64,000 nt of DNA from Dasyornis broadbenti (lineage: Eukaryota > Chordata > Aves > Passeriformes > Dasyornithidae). The translations under genes and the position numbers were made by a program. The notes under the pieces were generated by a model, which saw nothing but the letters and a program-made list of their open reading frames with translations, ran no database searches and had not been told where the DNA came from. This document shows, in pieces, positions 19,624-32,636 of this stretch. The stretch covers positions 248,001 to 312,000 of the forward strand of contig VZRN01001317.1 in NCBI GenBank assembly GCA_013397935.1, given 5' to 3'. Position 1 is the stretch's first letter. Each line of letters begins with the position of its first letter.

Positions 19624-22600
19624 AAGTTGGCAATAACAGTTCCTATAATGCAAACATGACATAACTTTTAGATAAATATTTCCCTTCGTTGTTTTAGTTC
19701 TTTTATGGCTTTTCTCTTATTGCCAGAAAAGCAGAGTTGAATCCTGAGCACTTTTGTGCTGCTTCCTAAGTGACCAGTCCCATAAACCAAAACCCAGGAG
19801 CTCCCGAAAGGTCCTATTCCTGTCCTAATCCCAATTCTGCTTCTACAAATATTCCAGAGAATTGAGCACCCCAAAGGACTGAGCCATAAGATGCTTCAAT
19901 CTTATTTTAACTTAAAAAAAATAAAGGATTAAGGAATTTTCCAGCTGCAAAAATGTTGTTACAAAGAAAAAAGAGGGAAAAAAAAAAGAATTAAATGTAA
20001 AACTACCTTTTTTCCATCTGTTATGAAGGTGACACTTTCTGGAATAAGCCAAGTTGCTCATTTCAATGTCTTAAAGCTACATAAAGCAAAAAAACCTTTC
20101 AAGCTTATATGAAAAAGCCTTTATTAAATGCAATATAACAATGTATTTCTTTCAAATATTATTTTCCAAGTGTAAGACTGTGGACTTCAAACCACATTAT
20201 TTTGGGGTTTTTAGGCCTTGAAGAAAACCAGTTTATTTACCCATTAACCATATACTATGGAAATTCTATATTCAATTGATTCTCTAAATCACTTGGAAGC
20301 TATGGAAGTAACAGACACCATAGTCCATGCAAAAGTAATCCCAAAAAACTTCTGCCCAGAGGCACAAGACAGAGCACAAGCCCTTGTGTGTGCCTGGAAT
20401 TCTCTCTTGGACCTGAACTGGTCAGCAGAAAAGCAGCTGGAATTCACACCTGGAAGTAACAGAGCTGGGCAGATGAAACAAAGCATTTCCAAGTGTGCCC
20501 AGGTTTGCCAGCTTGGAACTGCAAGTTCCTGCAGGGAGCTGCACCCACTCCCAAGGCTCTGAAATTCAGGAGAAGGATCTGCAATAACTGAGCACAACCA
20601 TTCCCCATAGGACAAATTTGTCTTGAAGTGGAAGGTAAAATTGAAGCAATTTTATGATTTTTTTTTTTTTTCCCCTGAAAAGGAAAAAAGTTCTGCCCAT
20701 TTACCTGCCTTCTTCAATTCCAGGGAAAAAGGTCTGTTTCAGAGCCTGGAACCAACCCAAAGGAATGGCTGTTGTATGTGCAGACACGTTCACTCCAACA
20801 GGAACACATCATTCCACAGCACCTTGTTCATCCCAGTCCCTCCCCTCCAGCCAGGAACACCCAGTTCATGGCAAGGAATAAATATTAAGTATTTTTAAAA
20901 GCTTTTTTTAGGATCTTCAAGTGAGGACCAGGAAAAGTGGGAAATTTAAGTGCACCCTGAGCTTGGTTGCTCTGCTTTGTCCTACACCAAACTTGGATGA
21001 AACCTCCTGGGATTGTGCCAGGAAAGCACTAAAACTGAGCCCTTTTTAGTGCCAGAGCTGGGTGATACCTCCATGAATTTAGGGAGCATTATGGGATGGC
21101 AGACAACACAGCTGGCATGAGACAGCAGTGATTCCAAAAGCTCTTTTCCAAATGCTTGCATTCCGTATCTCCAACAATTTATTTACTTTAAGCTCGACTC
21201 AGGGAGGGCAATCATGCGGATTATGAAAACCAACAGCAACCAGGCCATTTCCAGGAAAGGCTCCCTACCATGAGACACCTCCGAGCAGTCAGCTGCTGTC
21301 TAATCCAACAAAACAGAAGGAAAATCAGGATGTCACAGGAGGAACACAAGCAGGAGTTTGGTCCCAGGTTACTGCAGCCTCTAAGGAAGCAAAGGCTGAT
21401 TTTCCATCAGCTCTGATTTACGGACCACCAGAATGTTGGATGCAGCACAACCAGGCCTCTCTCATTTAACAACCCTCTCAAACCAGAACTTCAAAACCAA
21501 GCAGAAAAACCCAGGGAAAGCAAAGGATTTCTTCAAATTGGAGCACATTACGCAAACTCTGAGCAAGGAAGAATTATTTTGATACAGCAACTGAAGACTT
21601 TTCCTTGCACAACACCAGAGGCTGGGGCTGTAACACTTTAGCAGAGCACTGGGTCAAATTAGGCTGGTTACAACAGGTTATACTTAAACCCAGGGCTAAA
21701 GCACACCAATAAATGACTGCAATTACCACAGCTGAGCAGTCTCGTGGCATCAAACCATGTGCATTTTTTTAGTTCATGGAAAATGCAAGGGAAAAATGCA
21801 AGGGTGAGCTCATCCCCATGAGGCTGGAGCAGGAACACGTCCCTCAGTCTGGGTGATAGCCAGGACCAGCACAGAACCACTGCCACAGCTCAGCTGATGG
21901 GTGGCAACACACTGGAATCATCTGCCTCTGTATCCGAGCTTTAAATATTTATTTGCAAATCAATGAACCTGCTGGAAGTTTGGGGATTTAATCACATTTT
22001 TATGTAACTGCCTAAGTAGAAATTAACAGTTTTGAAGAAACTAAGGATGACGGTTTATAGAAGTTTTCATCAAGTTTATATTTTAAGAAATTCAGGCATT
22101 AAAAAGCAAAGTGACAGTTTACAATACACCAGAAAGCTGTTTACATAGTATCTTCCAAACCTGAATTGTTCCTCTAAATAATTCTCACCCCTGACACTGA
22201 AATGGACAAAAATACACACCTGAGTGACCAGACTAAAGCTTTTGTTGGAGCAGCAGAATCTGCTTGAAACAAACATGAACATCCTGCAAGTCCTTCAGGA
22301 GCATTAAAACTCCTCCCATGCAAACATTAAAGTCTGCCTTTACTCCTGCAAGCAACTGGAGATGACAAACCCAAGTGACACATCAGCGGTCACTTCAAGG
22401 CCTCACTCAGCAGAACTGAAAGCAACTGATTTCAATGGAAGAGATATTAATGCTGAAGTTATTTAACAAAGGGCATGGAACACCAGATAAAAAAGAAGGT
22501 CATCTGAATTTATAAACCTGGATTTAACCTGGTTAAATGATTTTCTTCCCAAAGCACCTGTACAGCTCCAGGGAATACAGCGTGATTATCACTTTTTTCT

Positions 22601-23883
22601 TTATACCTTGTATGAAATCCATCTGCTGATCATCTTTGGCTTTCCAACATTTCTCCCCAGGTTTTTGATTCCTTTCTGCTTTTCCAGCAGATCAGTTCCA
22701 TGACCTGACCAGTTCCATGAGAAGAACTCAATTCTATGATCTCCAACTAAAACCAAAGGATCTGAGCAAGGCACTACCAGAATGCTGTTACCCACTCCGG
22801 CTGTTCTCTACACAGGAAATGCATTTGGCTAAAAACAGAATTTACTTTCTTTATCCAAAGCCAGTTATGCAATTCTCTCCAAGAGAAAACTTCCAGCTAA
22901 GTGGGTGAAGGGAGGAGAAAGAGCAAGAAACATGAAAATAAAGATAAGGCTGTCACCTTACAAAATCAATAATGTTCCTGTGGAACCCAAAACTCTTCTT
23001 ACCTCAAGAACTCAATCAGTTCTTCCTTCCCTAATTCATTTTTTCCATTTGATAAGAAGTCATCCAGAAATTTCTTCCAGAAAAAAATAGATTCCTAAGT
23101 TTAGAAGTCTGTCAAATGCATTCATTTCAACTTAAAGTGTTACTTAGAGACTGAACGAGAAAATAAACACTTCATAAAATCTGGGAGAATCCTAAATTCT
23201 GTGTAATTACCGTTGTCACTCTTCTGACTCGGAATGTCTCCTGGTGAGTGTTCCAGTGCCTGCTGCAGAATGAGCAACGTGTGCCGTCCTCAGGCTTCTT
23301 TCTGCATGCAAAAAAATCCATTTTCATGTTAGTGCCTTGACAAACATGAAATCTGAAGGAACACAAGCTGCAAGGAACACAGCAGATTCATGGAAAGAGC
23401 AGGAGCCAGGAGGGGACAGGCAGTTCTGGGGAGTTCTTTGGATATAACTGTATTTATTTAGTTATCTACTTTATACATCTGCTCTATATCTGCTCTACAT
23501 GGCAATAAAGGCAGAAAAATCAAGTTCCAAACACCCCCAAATTTAAATTGTCATGCACCTATTTATACCCTGATAAGGTGCATTGAAAGATATAAGTTAT
23601 ACATAAATCTGGAAATACAATCCCAGTTTGCTCTTATGGGGAAGCACAGCTTTATTCTAGAAACTGCTCCACTTAAGATGCTCCAGCAAAAGGAAATGAA
23701 CCGCTCCAGGAGCTGCTGAAGCCACTCAAGATGTTGTATTCAATAATGTAAAAATGACCATCTTTCTCCAGCCGCATCCAGCACTAAACCAGTTCCTAAA
23801 ATATTTGCACACTGGGCCCTGTTTTGGCCCTCCAAACATAGGAAGTTTTTGCAGGTATCAGTTAATTCCCAATATAATTTTTC

Positions 23884-24088
23884 ACAGAACTGTTAAGGTT
23901 GGAAAAGTTCTCCAGGATCATCAATTCCAACCTGTGCCCGACCCGCTCCTTGTCACCAGTGCAGAGCACTGAGTGCCACATCCAGTCCTTCCTTGGACAC
24001 TTCCAGGGATAGGGACTCCAAACCTCCCTGGGCAGCCCCTTCTAATGCCTGACCACCCTTTCCGTGGAGAAATTCCTGCTGAATCTCT
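23884..24088 (-). mobile_element. CR1 fragment
   Basis: GTTAAGGTTGGAAAAGTTC, then AGTGCCACATCCAGTCC and CTCCCTGGGCAGCCCC; the reverse complement of a CR1 3' region. Confidence 0.85.
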
Positions 24089-26240
24089 AAAGACAGGGCC
24101 CAGGCAGGTGTGGTGGGTTCTGCAGTTTTACTGGGATGCTCCAAGAAATCTCAGTCCTGGTGGCTCCTGAGGCTGCCAGGAGAAGCTCCCACACAGCAAC
24201 CCACTGTCACTGTCACAAAAAAGGTGATGCTGTCTTCAAGTCACACTGATGATGTCACTTGAAGATGCTTTTGAAGTCACAACCTAACAAATGCTCCTCC
24301 TGAACTACTTTAAATGAGACACTGGAAAAATATCAAATATAAAGCATCAGGCCTCAGAGTGAATCCTGGGCAAAAGGAGGCATTTTCCACATCAATCAAG
24401 ATCCTGGGAACAAGGGGAGATTTACATTAGGACTGAAAGGGCTGAAGGGCTGAGAGCCAGTGGTCTGTCTGTGCTGGTCAATACACAGAAAGGATTGTGT
24501 TAGCACCACTGAAAGAATAAATTATCGCTGCTTTTACAATAAGCTCTTCAAGAATGCAATAAAGAGTTCAGTGTGTGCTCCTCACTCAGGAATCCAAAAC
24601 TTTTCAGTGAAGGTCTGGCTTGCAGCAAAGATAACAGCTGAAAACCAACCATCTTGACCTTGGGAAGCTTCATGACAATGTGCTAAAAACAGGTGAAAAA
24701 ATGCACAGGTTCCTGCTCCCACATACCCCAGCCTTGAGCCCAGAGCCTTGAGCAACCCCCGGTTTAAATACTGAGAGTTCAGACCTGGTGCTTTCAGACA
24801 GGCCAAAATTAGATGTGAGAAATGTAATTTTTTTCCTCAAGCCTCTTGCCTGTTGCAGGGTTACTAATATTGAGGTTTTCTCATCTGCTTTCAGAGATAA
24901 TTTTAAAATTCTTCTCAAATTCAATGAAATCATGGCAGAAAACTAGGAAACTATGGAACTAGGGAAGGAATTCTTAAAAGATTTCATACCAGCTCCTGAC
25001 TTGGATGAACAATATTGTAAGAATGTCTTCCCAGTCATGTATTTTCTTCTAGATCTGACAAGTTTCCCAATTGTGGAAATAGCAAGTCACCAAATAAGAA
25101 TGCCACTTTTTCAAGCTTAAAAGATATATTTAAATTTGCATGAAATTCACCTAAGGCCAGGCAGAATGGGAGCAGAATGCTGCAATTTTTCCTGTCTGCA
25201 CAGTTCATATGAAATCTTGGGGTTTTTTTTAAGGACTCAACAAACCTTCCCTAAAAATAACCATAAAAGATGACAATTGCTGGCAGGGGTGGGACAAGCC
25301 CCACAGTCAGTACGATGCCAATGCCAACCTCCAAAACAGCCAACCAAAAGGCCATGGAAAGAGTTCTATAGAAAATTTATATCCAGATTTGGTGTAAGTG
25401 CAACATCAAAGAGAGACACAGTTTGTGATCAAGGCTTGTAGCAGGAAATGGATTTGTGTAGACAAAGTTATCTTTATGCTCTCTAAAGGTGAATCCACCA
25501 AGAGCTATTGTTTTAAACCATTCTAACACCCAATTCCTCAAAGCCACCAGGGGAAAATGAACTACAAATCACTAAAAATCAGCTGTCCCACCAGAAGACT
25601 AGGGAAAGTTGGTATTTGTGCACATACCCAGCTGAAGGAGCTTAAATTATTCCACTGCTTTTTCAAAGTGCTGCTTTATTCCAGCTAAAGGCAAGTTTTC
25701 AAAAAACTTGCTGCAACAATCCTGAGCTACAGCCGAGTGAATAACTTGTAAGAGCTTGCTCCAGGAGGTGTGTGAGACATCAGTACCAGCCCTGTTTATC
25801 CACAGGCTGCTCCATCAAGGATCCCAAACTGTGATTCGGGATCCAGAGAAGTAGTTCAGCTCTACAGAAAATGAGAATTATTTGAGCCCAGCTGAGAACA
25901 AATGAATCCCAGACAACAACAGCACTCCAAAACTTTCCAAGATTTTGAAACAGGAAGGTAAAAAGCCCTAAAAGAGAGGAGAGTGAAACAGCTGGGCTGC
26001 TTTTCAACACCCATGATCACACACTGAGTCCTGAGAAAGTCAACATCTTTCCCATTTTACAACCTTATCCTTTTTCACAAATTACATAAACCAAGGGAAG
26101 GAATGCAAGTGTGGGAAACAACTTGGGCTTTGCTTCTTACTCACAGAGATACTGAACCAAACACAAAGTACTTTCTTCTACACTGGATCTTAACTTCAAG
26201 GTCAATTTATTGGCTTAAAATACAGAGAGGATGCTTCCCT

Positions 26241-26415
26241 GGTTCAAATGCTAATCTGAGGCTCAGGAAATCTAGATTCAATTCCCTGCCTTACCACATA
26301 CTTCCGGTGTGACCTTGGGCCATAAATATTTCGGTGCCTCAGTCTTTCCATCTGTAACTGAGGTAATATTTCCCTATTGAACTGAGTGTTGTAAAGATAA
26401 ATACATTAGGAAAAC
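26241..26415 (+). mobile_element. MIR-type (tRNA-derived CORE) SINE, ancient
   Basis: A B-box-like head (GATTCAATTCCCTG), then TGTGACCTTGGGC, GTGCCTCAGTCTTTCCATC and TGTAAAGATAAATACATTA. These follow in the order and spacing of amniote MIR elements as I recall them. Divergence is high, as expected for an old copy. It lies about 0.5 kb left of the CpG island, inside the presumed FNDC3C1 intron 1. Confidence 0.8.
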
Positions 26416-27499
26416 ATCAGGAATCACAGGCCACAGCCATTCGTGGAGCGGGCTGTTGGGGAACTTATCTGTGTGTCAATATTCCCAAACAGGCAGCAGG
26501 GAAAGCAAGAAAGGGCTGCCAATGTGAAAAAATTTAACTACCAGGGGACAGAAAAGACATGAAGTAGTAGCAGAACGGATAGGAACCGAAACCTCAATTA
26601 TTAATTACAGAAAACCTCCATCATTCCAACCACATTTTAAACAAAAAGGAAACTCAGAAACCAGCTGGGCGAGCTGCTGAAGGGACAAAATACACCTGCC
26701 AGCAATGCATTATTGCCCTGTTTTCAGAGATTAGTACACAAAACACCTCAGATTTGAGGTGGCAGAGGGGCTGCTGAGCCTGGGGACAAAGAATCCCTGG
26801 AGACTGTCCCCGAAGGGAAGCACCCGCTGCTGAAGTCCCCAGTCCTTTGTGAGAGGCATAAATAGGAGTGGGCAGAAAGTGGCCCCAGTGGAGTCACCAT
26901 TGCTGCTCCCCAGGGACACAGCGGGAAGGGGGAGGGCAAAAGACGGTCACCAGCCAGGCAGGGGCTGACAGGAGTGACCTCCCCCTGCCCCGAGCCCAGG
27001 AGGAGCCGGGGGAGGTGTCTGGGACCGGAGCTGCGGAGCAGCCAAGGGGAACAACTACAAGGCTACGTGGCATTCGCAGGCAGCGGCTGCCGGGGGGGGA
27101 GCACGGGGGGGCGGCCAAGGGGGACCTGGCGGGGACGACCGCACATCGCAGCCCTCCCTGTCCCCAAGAAACAGGAGGATAACGAGAGCAAAGGGAAAGA
27201 AGGAGACGGAGAGTCTGTGCGCTGGGGAGCGGAGCGGGATCGGGCGGGGGGAAGCGCGATCCGCGGAGCGGGCTGGCATTAACTCCATCCGGGCGGGCTC
27301 AGCCTGCAGCCCCCGCCCGGCCTCAGCCCGGCCCGGCCACCCCCAACACCGCGGGTCCCGTTAGGAGCTGCTCCCCAAAGCCCTGTATCCCGAACCCGCC
27401 GGGGCTCCTGGGGGGATCCCTGCGCCCCTCAGGGCACCACACCCGGACAGAACCCGGCCCTCTGTCCCAGACACACTGAGCCCTGCGCGCCCCGCAGCC

Positions 27500-27685
27500 C
27501 GGGCACCCCATGCGCCTCGGGCACCCCAACCACCCGGGGCACCCCATCCCATTCCAGGCACCCCATTCTACACCCATCCCCGGTACCACATCTCACCACC
27601 AGCGCCCCATCCCATTCCAGGCACCTCATCCCATCCCGCTCGCCCCATCCTCCCTGCGGTACCCCATTCCACCCCATGTCCCGCA
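27500..27685. repeat. Degenerate C-rich minisatellite in CpG island
   Basis: Repeated near-copies of GCACCCCATCCCATTCCAG with variable spacing, about 20 bp per unit. The repeats explain the long minus-strand reading frames here, which I treat as non-coding. Confidence 0.75.
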
Positions 27686-27959
27686 ACATCGGCTCCCCTT
27701 GGATCCTGTCTCCACCTGCCGCGTGCGCCACGTCCACCCCCGAACCTGCCTCATAGCCCGGGCTCCCCCCCGTCCCAGAACGCCATTCTAGTCCCCGGGG
27801 TCCCGCCTGTCCCTCCAGCCGCCCCCGCCCGGCTCCGCGCCGCCTCCCGCCCTCCGCTCCGCGGGGCTCCGCTCCCGGCACTGCCCACCGCGCCCCGGCT
27901 GGGCACCGCCGCTCTCCGCCGTCCCGGGGTGCAGCGGGGTCCGGGAAAGGGGCCCCGAA

Positions 27960-28088
27960 NNNNNNNNNNNNNNNNNNNNNNNNNNNNNNNNNNNNNNNNN
28001 NNNNNNNNNNNNNNNNNNNNNNNNNNNNNNNNNNNNNNNNNNNNNNNNNNNNNNNNNNNNNNNNNNNNNNNNNNNNNNNNNNNNNNNN
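27960..28088. other. Assembly gap (129 N)
   Basis: Run of N inside the CpG island; the promoter and first exon may be hidden here. Confidence 0.99.
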
Positions 28089-28295
28089 TCCGCCGGCTCA
28101 GCGCCCGCCGCCCGCCCGCGCCGCCATCATGGAATGCGCACACCGCGCCTGCGCCGCCGGCGGCGTGGGGCGGGCGGGCGCGACAACCACAGCCTGCGCG
28201 GATCCGCGGCTCTCGGACACCGGCGCCCGCTGAAAGGTGCGCGGGAGGGCGGCCTGGGCGGGCCGAGGTGGTGGCACTTGGGGGCGGGTGACCTG

Positions 28296-28512
28296 TCTGG
28301 GCACTGTCTGTGCCTCTCGAACACCGCCTGTCACCCCGGGCACTGTCTGTCCCCCTTGGACTCTGCCAGTCACCCCCAGGTACTGTCTCCCCTAGACCCT
28401 CTCCCCTGGTCACTGTCTGTTCCCCTTGAGAAATGTCACCCCCAGGCACTGTCCGTCACCCCCGGGCACTGTTTGTCACCCCCCGGTCACCCCTGTGCTT
28501 CACCTGTGTCAC
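28296..28512. repeat. Degenerate minisatellite at right edge of CpG island
   Basis: About nine imperfect units of GGGCACTGTCTGTCACCCCC, 20-22 bp each, with point changes and small insertions. Confidence 0.75.
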
Positions 28513-28721
28513 CGAACCGTGTCCCGGCCCCCATCGGAGGTCTCCAGTCTCCATCCCCACTGTGCCACGACCGGGATGAGTGGGGGGCTTCCCACTTTGT
28601 ACATTCCACCTTCCCAGTCTGGGGGTCACAGCGCGTGCCTGACCCTAAAACTGCGTCATAACACCAAAATCATTAATCGTGACAACATTAAAGCGAGGGG
28701 ATGATCCCGAGTGAGCTGGCA

Positions 28722-29037
28722 AAGAGAAGAGGAAGGAGAGGTTTCATCCCTGGGTGTCCTCGAGTTGTGCCAGGGGAGGTTTAGTTGAATGCTAGGGACA
28801 ATTTCTCCATGGGAAGGGTTGTCAAGCAGTGGCACAGGCTGTCCAGGGCACCCATCCCACCCCAGAGACCCCATCCTGGAGGAGCAGTCCCTGTCCCTGG
28901 AGGGGTTTAAGATCCCTGTGGATGTGGCACTTGGGGACATGGTTTAGTGGTGGCCTTGGCAGTGCTGGGGAACGGTTGGACTCAATGGTCTTGGGGGTCT
29001 TTCCCAACCTGACTATTCCTGTTATTCCATGATCCTG
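28722..29037 (+). mobile_element. CR1 fragment, 3' ~315 bp
   Basis: Contains GTTGTGCCAGGGGAGGTTTA, AAGGGTTGTCAAGCAGTGG, GATGTGGCACTTGGGGACAT and the CR1 terminal block. It abuts the CpG island. Confidence 0.92.
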
Positions 29038-31439
29038 TGTATCCTAACAGGCAACTCCATTCCCATGTCCAGCCTTGGAGCATCCCAAGCCCTGCTCCAA
29101 CGAGGATCAAGAGCAGAGGCCGAAGAAAAACCATACTGGGCTGCAGACCCCCTCTGGCACATCCGTTTTTTTCCCCCTGGCAATTAATGTACCAATAAAT
29201 TTGAAACTCTTCACCTTATTTCCACCAGGCAGTCTATGCAAATATATTGCCATTAATGTGTTTTTAAAAATGTGCCTCAAACTTTCTTAAAGCAGCAATT
29301 TCAGGGATGTTCGGTGTGGAATTCAGCGCCGTGTGGATGTAAAATAAATGTGACAGCTGTGCTTTTATACAAGCCCCACGTAAACTGTGGATCACAGCAG
29401 AAAAAGGTCACTCTTGACATTTATATGCAATATAATAAATGTGTACATATATCTATATAATAGACATAGAAAGACTAACCTTTTAAAATGAATGGGCTTG
29501 TGTTTACCCCTGGATTGATCTTAGATGTGTTTATAACGAATATAGAAAATTCTATGATGAATAGAAAAAATTGTTCCTTAATGTCAGAGAATTTCTCTCT
29601 GGAGACTGGTGGAAGGGGTTGATTTGCCATAACAAACACCCTGTGCCAGACAGGACTGAAATAAATTCCCATCCATCTTTTTAAACAAGCAGACCCTGGT
29701 AAGGAAGGCCAGAAGTGGTGGTGGCTGCTGAATTTTTAGGCAATTAATAGGTTACCTTGTTAAATAAAAGCCAAAAACCCTCTCAGAGTAACTTTACCAT
29801 CAATTTTACTCATATAGGCCCATAAAATGATGAATATATTCCCTGCTAATTGAGAGCAAACAGTGAAAGCACATAAAATCTGTTGCATCTGAAAAGCAAA
29901 AATTTGTAGCTGAATCCATGCCAATTCCAGGTGGAAAAGGCAGGAAAAATCTTTTCCTCTTAACAAGATGATTGGTAAAAATCCCTGCACTGAAATTTTC
30001 TTTCTACCCCTTCCACAAGTTTTTCCTGCACACGTGTGGCTCCTGACCTGATTCTTTTCCATGTGGAATAGTGTGGATCAGCACATCCCGTGTTTCATTA
30101 TGGTTGATAAGAACTTAAGAATTTGCCTATAAAATAGATGGAAATCTTCAGACAAGGATTTGGAGGAAAAATAATCTGCTCCTCTGTTTTGAGTCTCATC
30201 ATGCTTTCGTCCCTGATATTAAACTCTTCATTTCACTGGTGATCCCAATTGGAATTCTTTAATTCCAGCTCCCATTTAGGTCTGGGAACACCCCAGGAAA
30301 GGTGGAAGACCAGATCAGAACAGGACTCGGTGAGTGCAGACCTGCTTTAGGAACAAAAGATTGGTTAATAATTTCAGCTTTGAGAGAATTCCTGGAATCT
30401 TCAGCACTCCATCTCAGGAATCTTAGAACTCCATAGGCTCTAACTAATCTGCAGAGCCCTGGGGACTTCATTTCTGAACTGAAATATTTGGGCTTAATTT
30501 TTGGGAGATCTCCTGAAAGAGACCCACCAGATGCGATTTGGAAATCTGAAACACTCTGCACCAAATGAACTTTGCTGCTGAAAGCAGAGATTCAAGGACT
30601 GTTTTGACTTCCCAGGCTCGGTATTTATCCGTTGCCAGCTAAACCTTACAAGTTGTGACTAGTGGTGGTTGTGACCCCCTGTGGTGATGTCCTGTGCCTG
30701 ATATCCAGAAGGTCCTTGGGAGGGAATGCTGAGCATTCTTTGCTCTGAAATCTCCTGGACCCCCCAGCTTTGATTAGGACAAGAATTCCTTTGTAGGTAA
30801 TAACACAGCATGGAAAAATCCTTTTCCTTTTCCCCCAGCCTTTCATTAAATCAATTTTCCCCCTTAAATTTCCATTTTAAATGGGTCTTATATCCTAGGA
30901 AGGTGCTCACTGGTCATTCCAGCAAACTGGTGGAGAGATTGATGGAGTTGCAGCTCGTTTCCATTGAGCCTGGGGGTGAAAGGTCTCAAACCTGCCCACA
31001 TCCCACAGGCTCTGGGGCTCCTTTAAAACTCCAACTGCTTCAAGTGCGACGACAATTCCCACCCATGGAAAAGAAATGACCCAATGTTTGCTGCCTACAC
31101 CCAGATTGCCACGGGATGACAGTGAGGGAAAGCTGTTTTTTACAGCTGGAACTGGAGAGTGAGGTTAGGCTGGAGGCAGAGGCGGGATGTTCCAGACGGA
31201 AAAGCCGCACGGGAGGAATATTGGCGTGAGGAGCACAGTGACCAAACTGCCTGCGAGGAAGGCTCTGATTAAATGGGTCAGGAATTACATGGAACAAAGC
31301 TGAGGGCAGCTTTAACTCTATTTTGAAATTCCTGGAAGGCCACAAGGACCTCGGGTTCTACACATGGAGGCGGCAGCTGGGTTGGGAGAAGTTGGATTTT
31401 GAGGAAAGTTTTGCCCTGACTGTCCTTTCAGTCTGGAGA

Positions 31440-31875
31440 GGAAGAGGGCACCGAGTCAGGGGTGGATCCAGGCCTGGGAAAGAGGAATTAAAAATAGCAG
31501 AATGTAAGATCAGAGAACACCTGGCGAAAGGAAAGGGAAAGAGAAAAGACATGGGAAGTGGAAATGAGTCAGGAGGGAGGGAAGAGAGGACAAATGGGAT
31601 GAAATGTGGGATTATAAAGGAAGGGCAGGCTCTGAAATGGAAAAGGGGAATTAAGGAGAGTCTGTCTTAACAAAACAATGGCAAGAGGCAGTGCCAAAAA
31701 CATGCTCGTTCTCCCACTAGAAAATTTGGGATTGCAATTTCAATTTTTTAATTTGCTGATTCAACTGCTCTAGGTGAGTTAATAAAAATAAAGGGGCAGG
31801 GGGAAAGGAAAATATTAAAGAAATGGAAAGGACTTGGACAGAGAGGAGAGAAAAGAAAGATAAGAGGAATATTAC
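31440..31875. repeat. Purine-rich low-complexity region
   Basis: Two dense G/A tracts (about 31515-31600 and 31790-31875) of GGAAAG and GAGAAAAG type. Frames through them are compositional. Confidence 0.6.
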
Positions 31876-32507
31876 AATTACAACATATCCCAGTCTGAGC
31901 GTGGGTTGGGGCGCTTCAATAACAAAAACCTGGATGCACAACCCCCCTCCATGCCAACACCCCACTTATCAGGGGGATTAGCAGCTGTCCTACATTTCTA
32001 GTTCCAGCCCATAATAAAAATGTTTGTTTTTCCATCCTTTGACTACAATAATGACGGTTCTGGTTATTTGAACTCGTGTCTAGCGAAGCCTCCCCTCTCT
32101 TGCCTTCGTTGGGAGCTGTGAGCGCGGGCTTGGAACACATTCCCTTGGTTTTCCCTGGCTGCACACAAACTCCTGCTGTGTGCACTCCAGGAGGGAGCGA
32201 GGCAGGGCAGCCTGGCAAACAAACTTCCCTCCAGCAGCACTTTGCTGGGAGCTGTGCTGGGATCTGCAGGAGTAAACAGCGATGCTGGAGCAGATTTTCC
32301 ACCCGTGTGCGTTGGCACCGCTCCATCCACACCCGGAGTGTTTTTTCTCCAGCGGGGGATCTGCTCCATAGGGAGCAAACCAGCGCTCTGGGCTGTGGAT
32401 TTGGAAAGCGGCACAATGGGAAAAGCCTGGAGGGGCATCAGGAGAGGGGGTTTTCCTCAAAGGTCACTGGACCATGCCTGCTCCTCTGCAGGCACCCTCA
32501 TCCCTGT

Positions 32508-32636
32508 TCCATGGAATCGCAGAATTCCGGGGTGGTTTGGTGGGAAGGGACCTTAAAACCCATCCAGTTCCACTCCCTGCCATTGGCAGGGACACTTTCA
32601 ACTATCCCAGGCTGCTCCAAGCCCCATCCCACTGCT
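32508..32636 (-). mobile_element. CR1 3'-end fragment
   Basis: ATGGAATCGCAGAATTCC, GGGAAGGGACCTTAAAACCC, GGCAGGGACAC, GGCTGCTCCAAGCCCC. Confidence 0.9.

Larger units (their letters stand above)
12065..26900. other. Presumed FNDC3C1 first intron, no gene seen
   Basis: About 14.8 kb between the start-codon exon and the CpG island. It is AT-rich and holds CR1 fragments, a MIR-type SINE, small tandem duplications, poly-T (13677-13694) and an assembly gap. None of the short reading frames shows a recognisable domain or codon pattern. That it is one intron is inferred from the position of the island. Confidence 0.55.
26920..28300 (-). promoter_or_regulatory. CpG island, likely FNDC3C1 promoter
   Basis: CpG-rich DNA, unlike the AT-rich flanks on both sides, interrupted by a gap at 27960-28088. 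Right of the gap, on the minus strand, there is a YY1-type motif ATGATGGCGGCGC (28130-28118). An NRF1-type GCGCCTGCGC box lies at 28145-28154. YY1 sites of this kind sit just inside many transcription starts and point leftward here, which suits FNDC3C1. The exact first exon is unresolved and may be in the gap. A divergent plus-strand transcript cannot be ruled out. Confidence 0.65.

Noticed and set aside
26241..26290. tRNA gene suggested by a B-box-like GATTCAATTCC
   Set aside because: No cloverleaf can be drawn; it is the tRNA-derived head of a MIR SINE.
27429..28449. Minus-strand ORFs of 150 and 232 codons in the CpG island
   Set aside because: They run through minisatellites and the N gap. 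The products are Gly/Arg/Pro low complexity with no domain.
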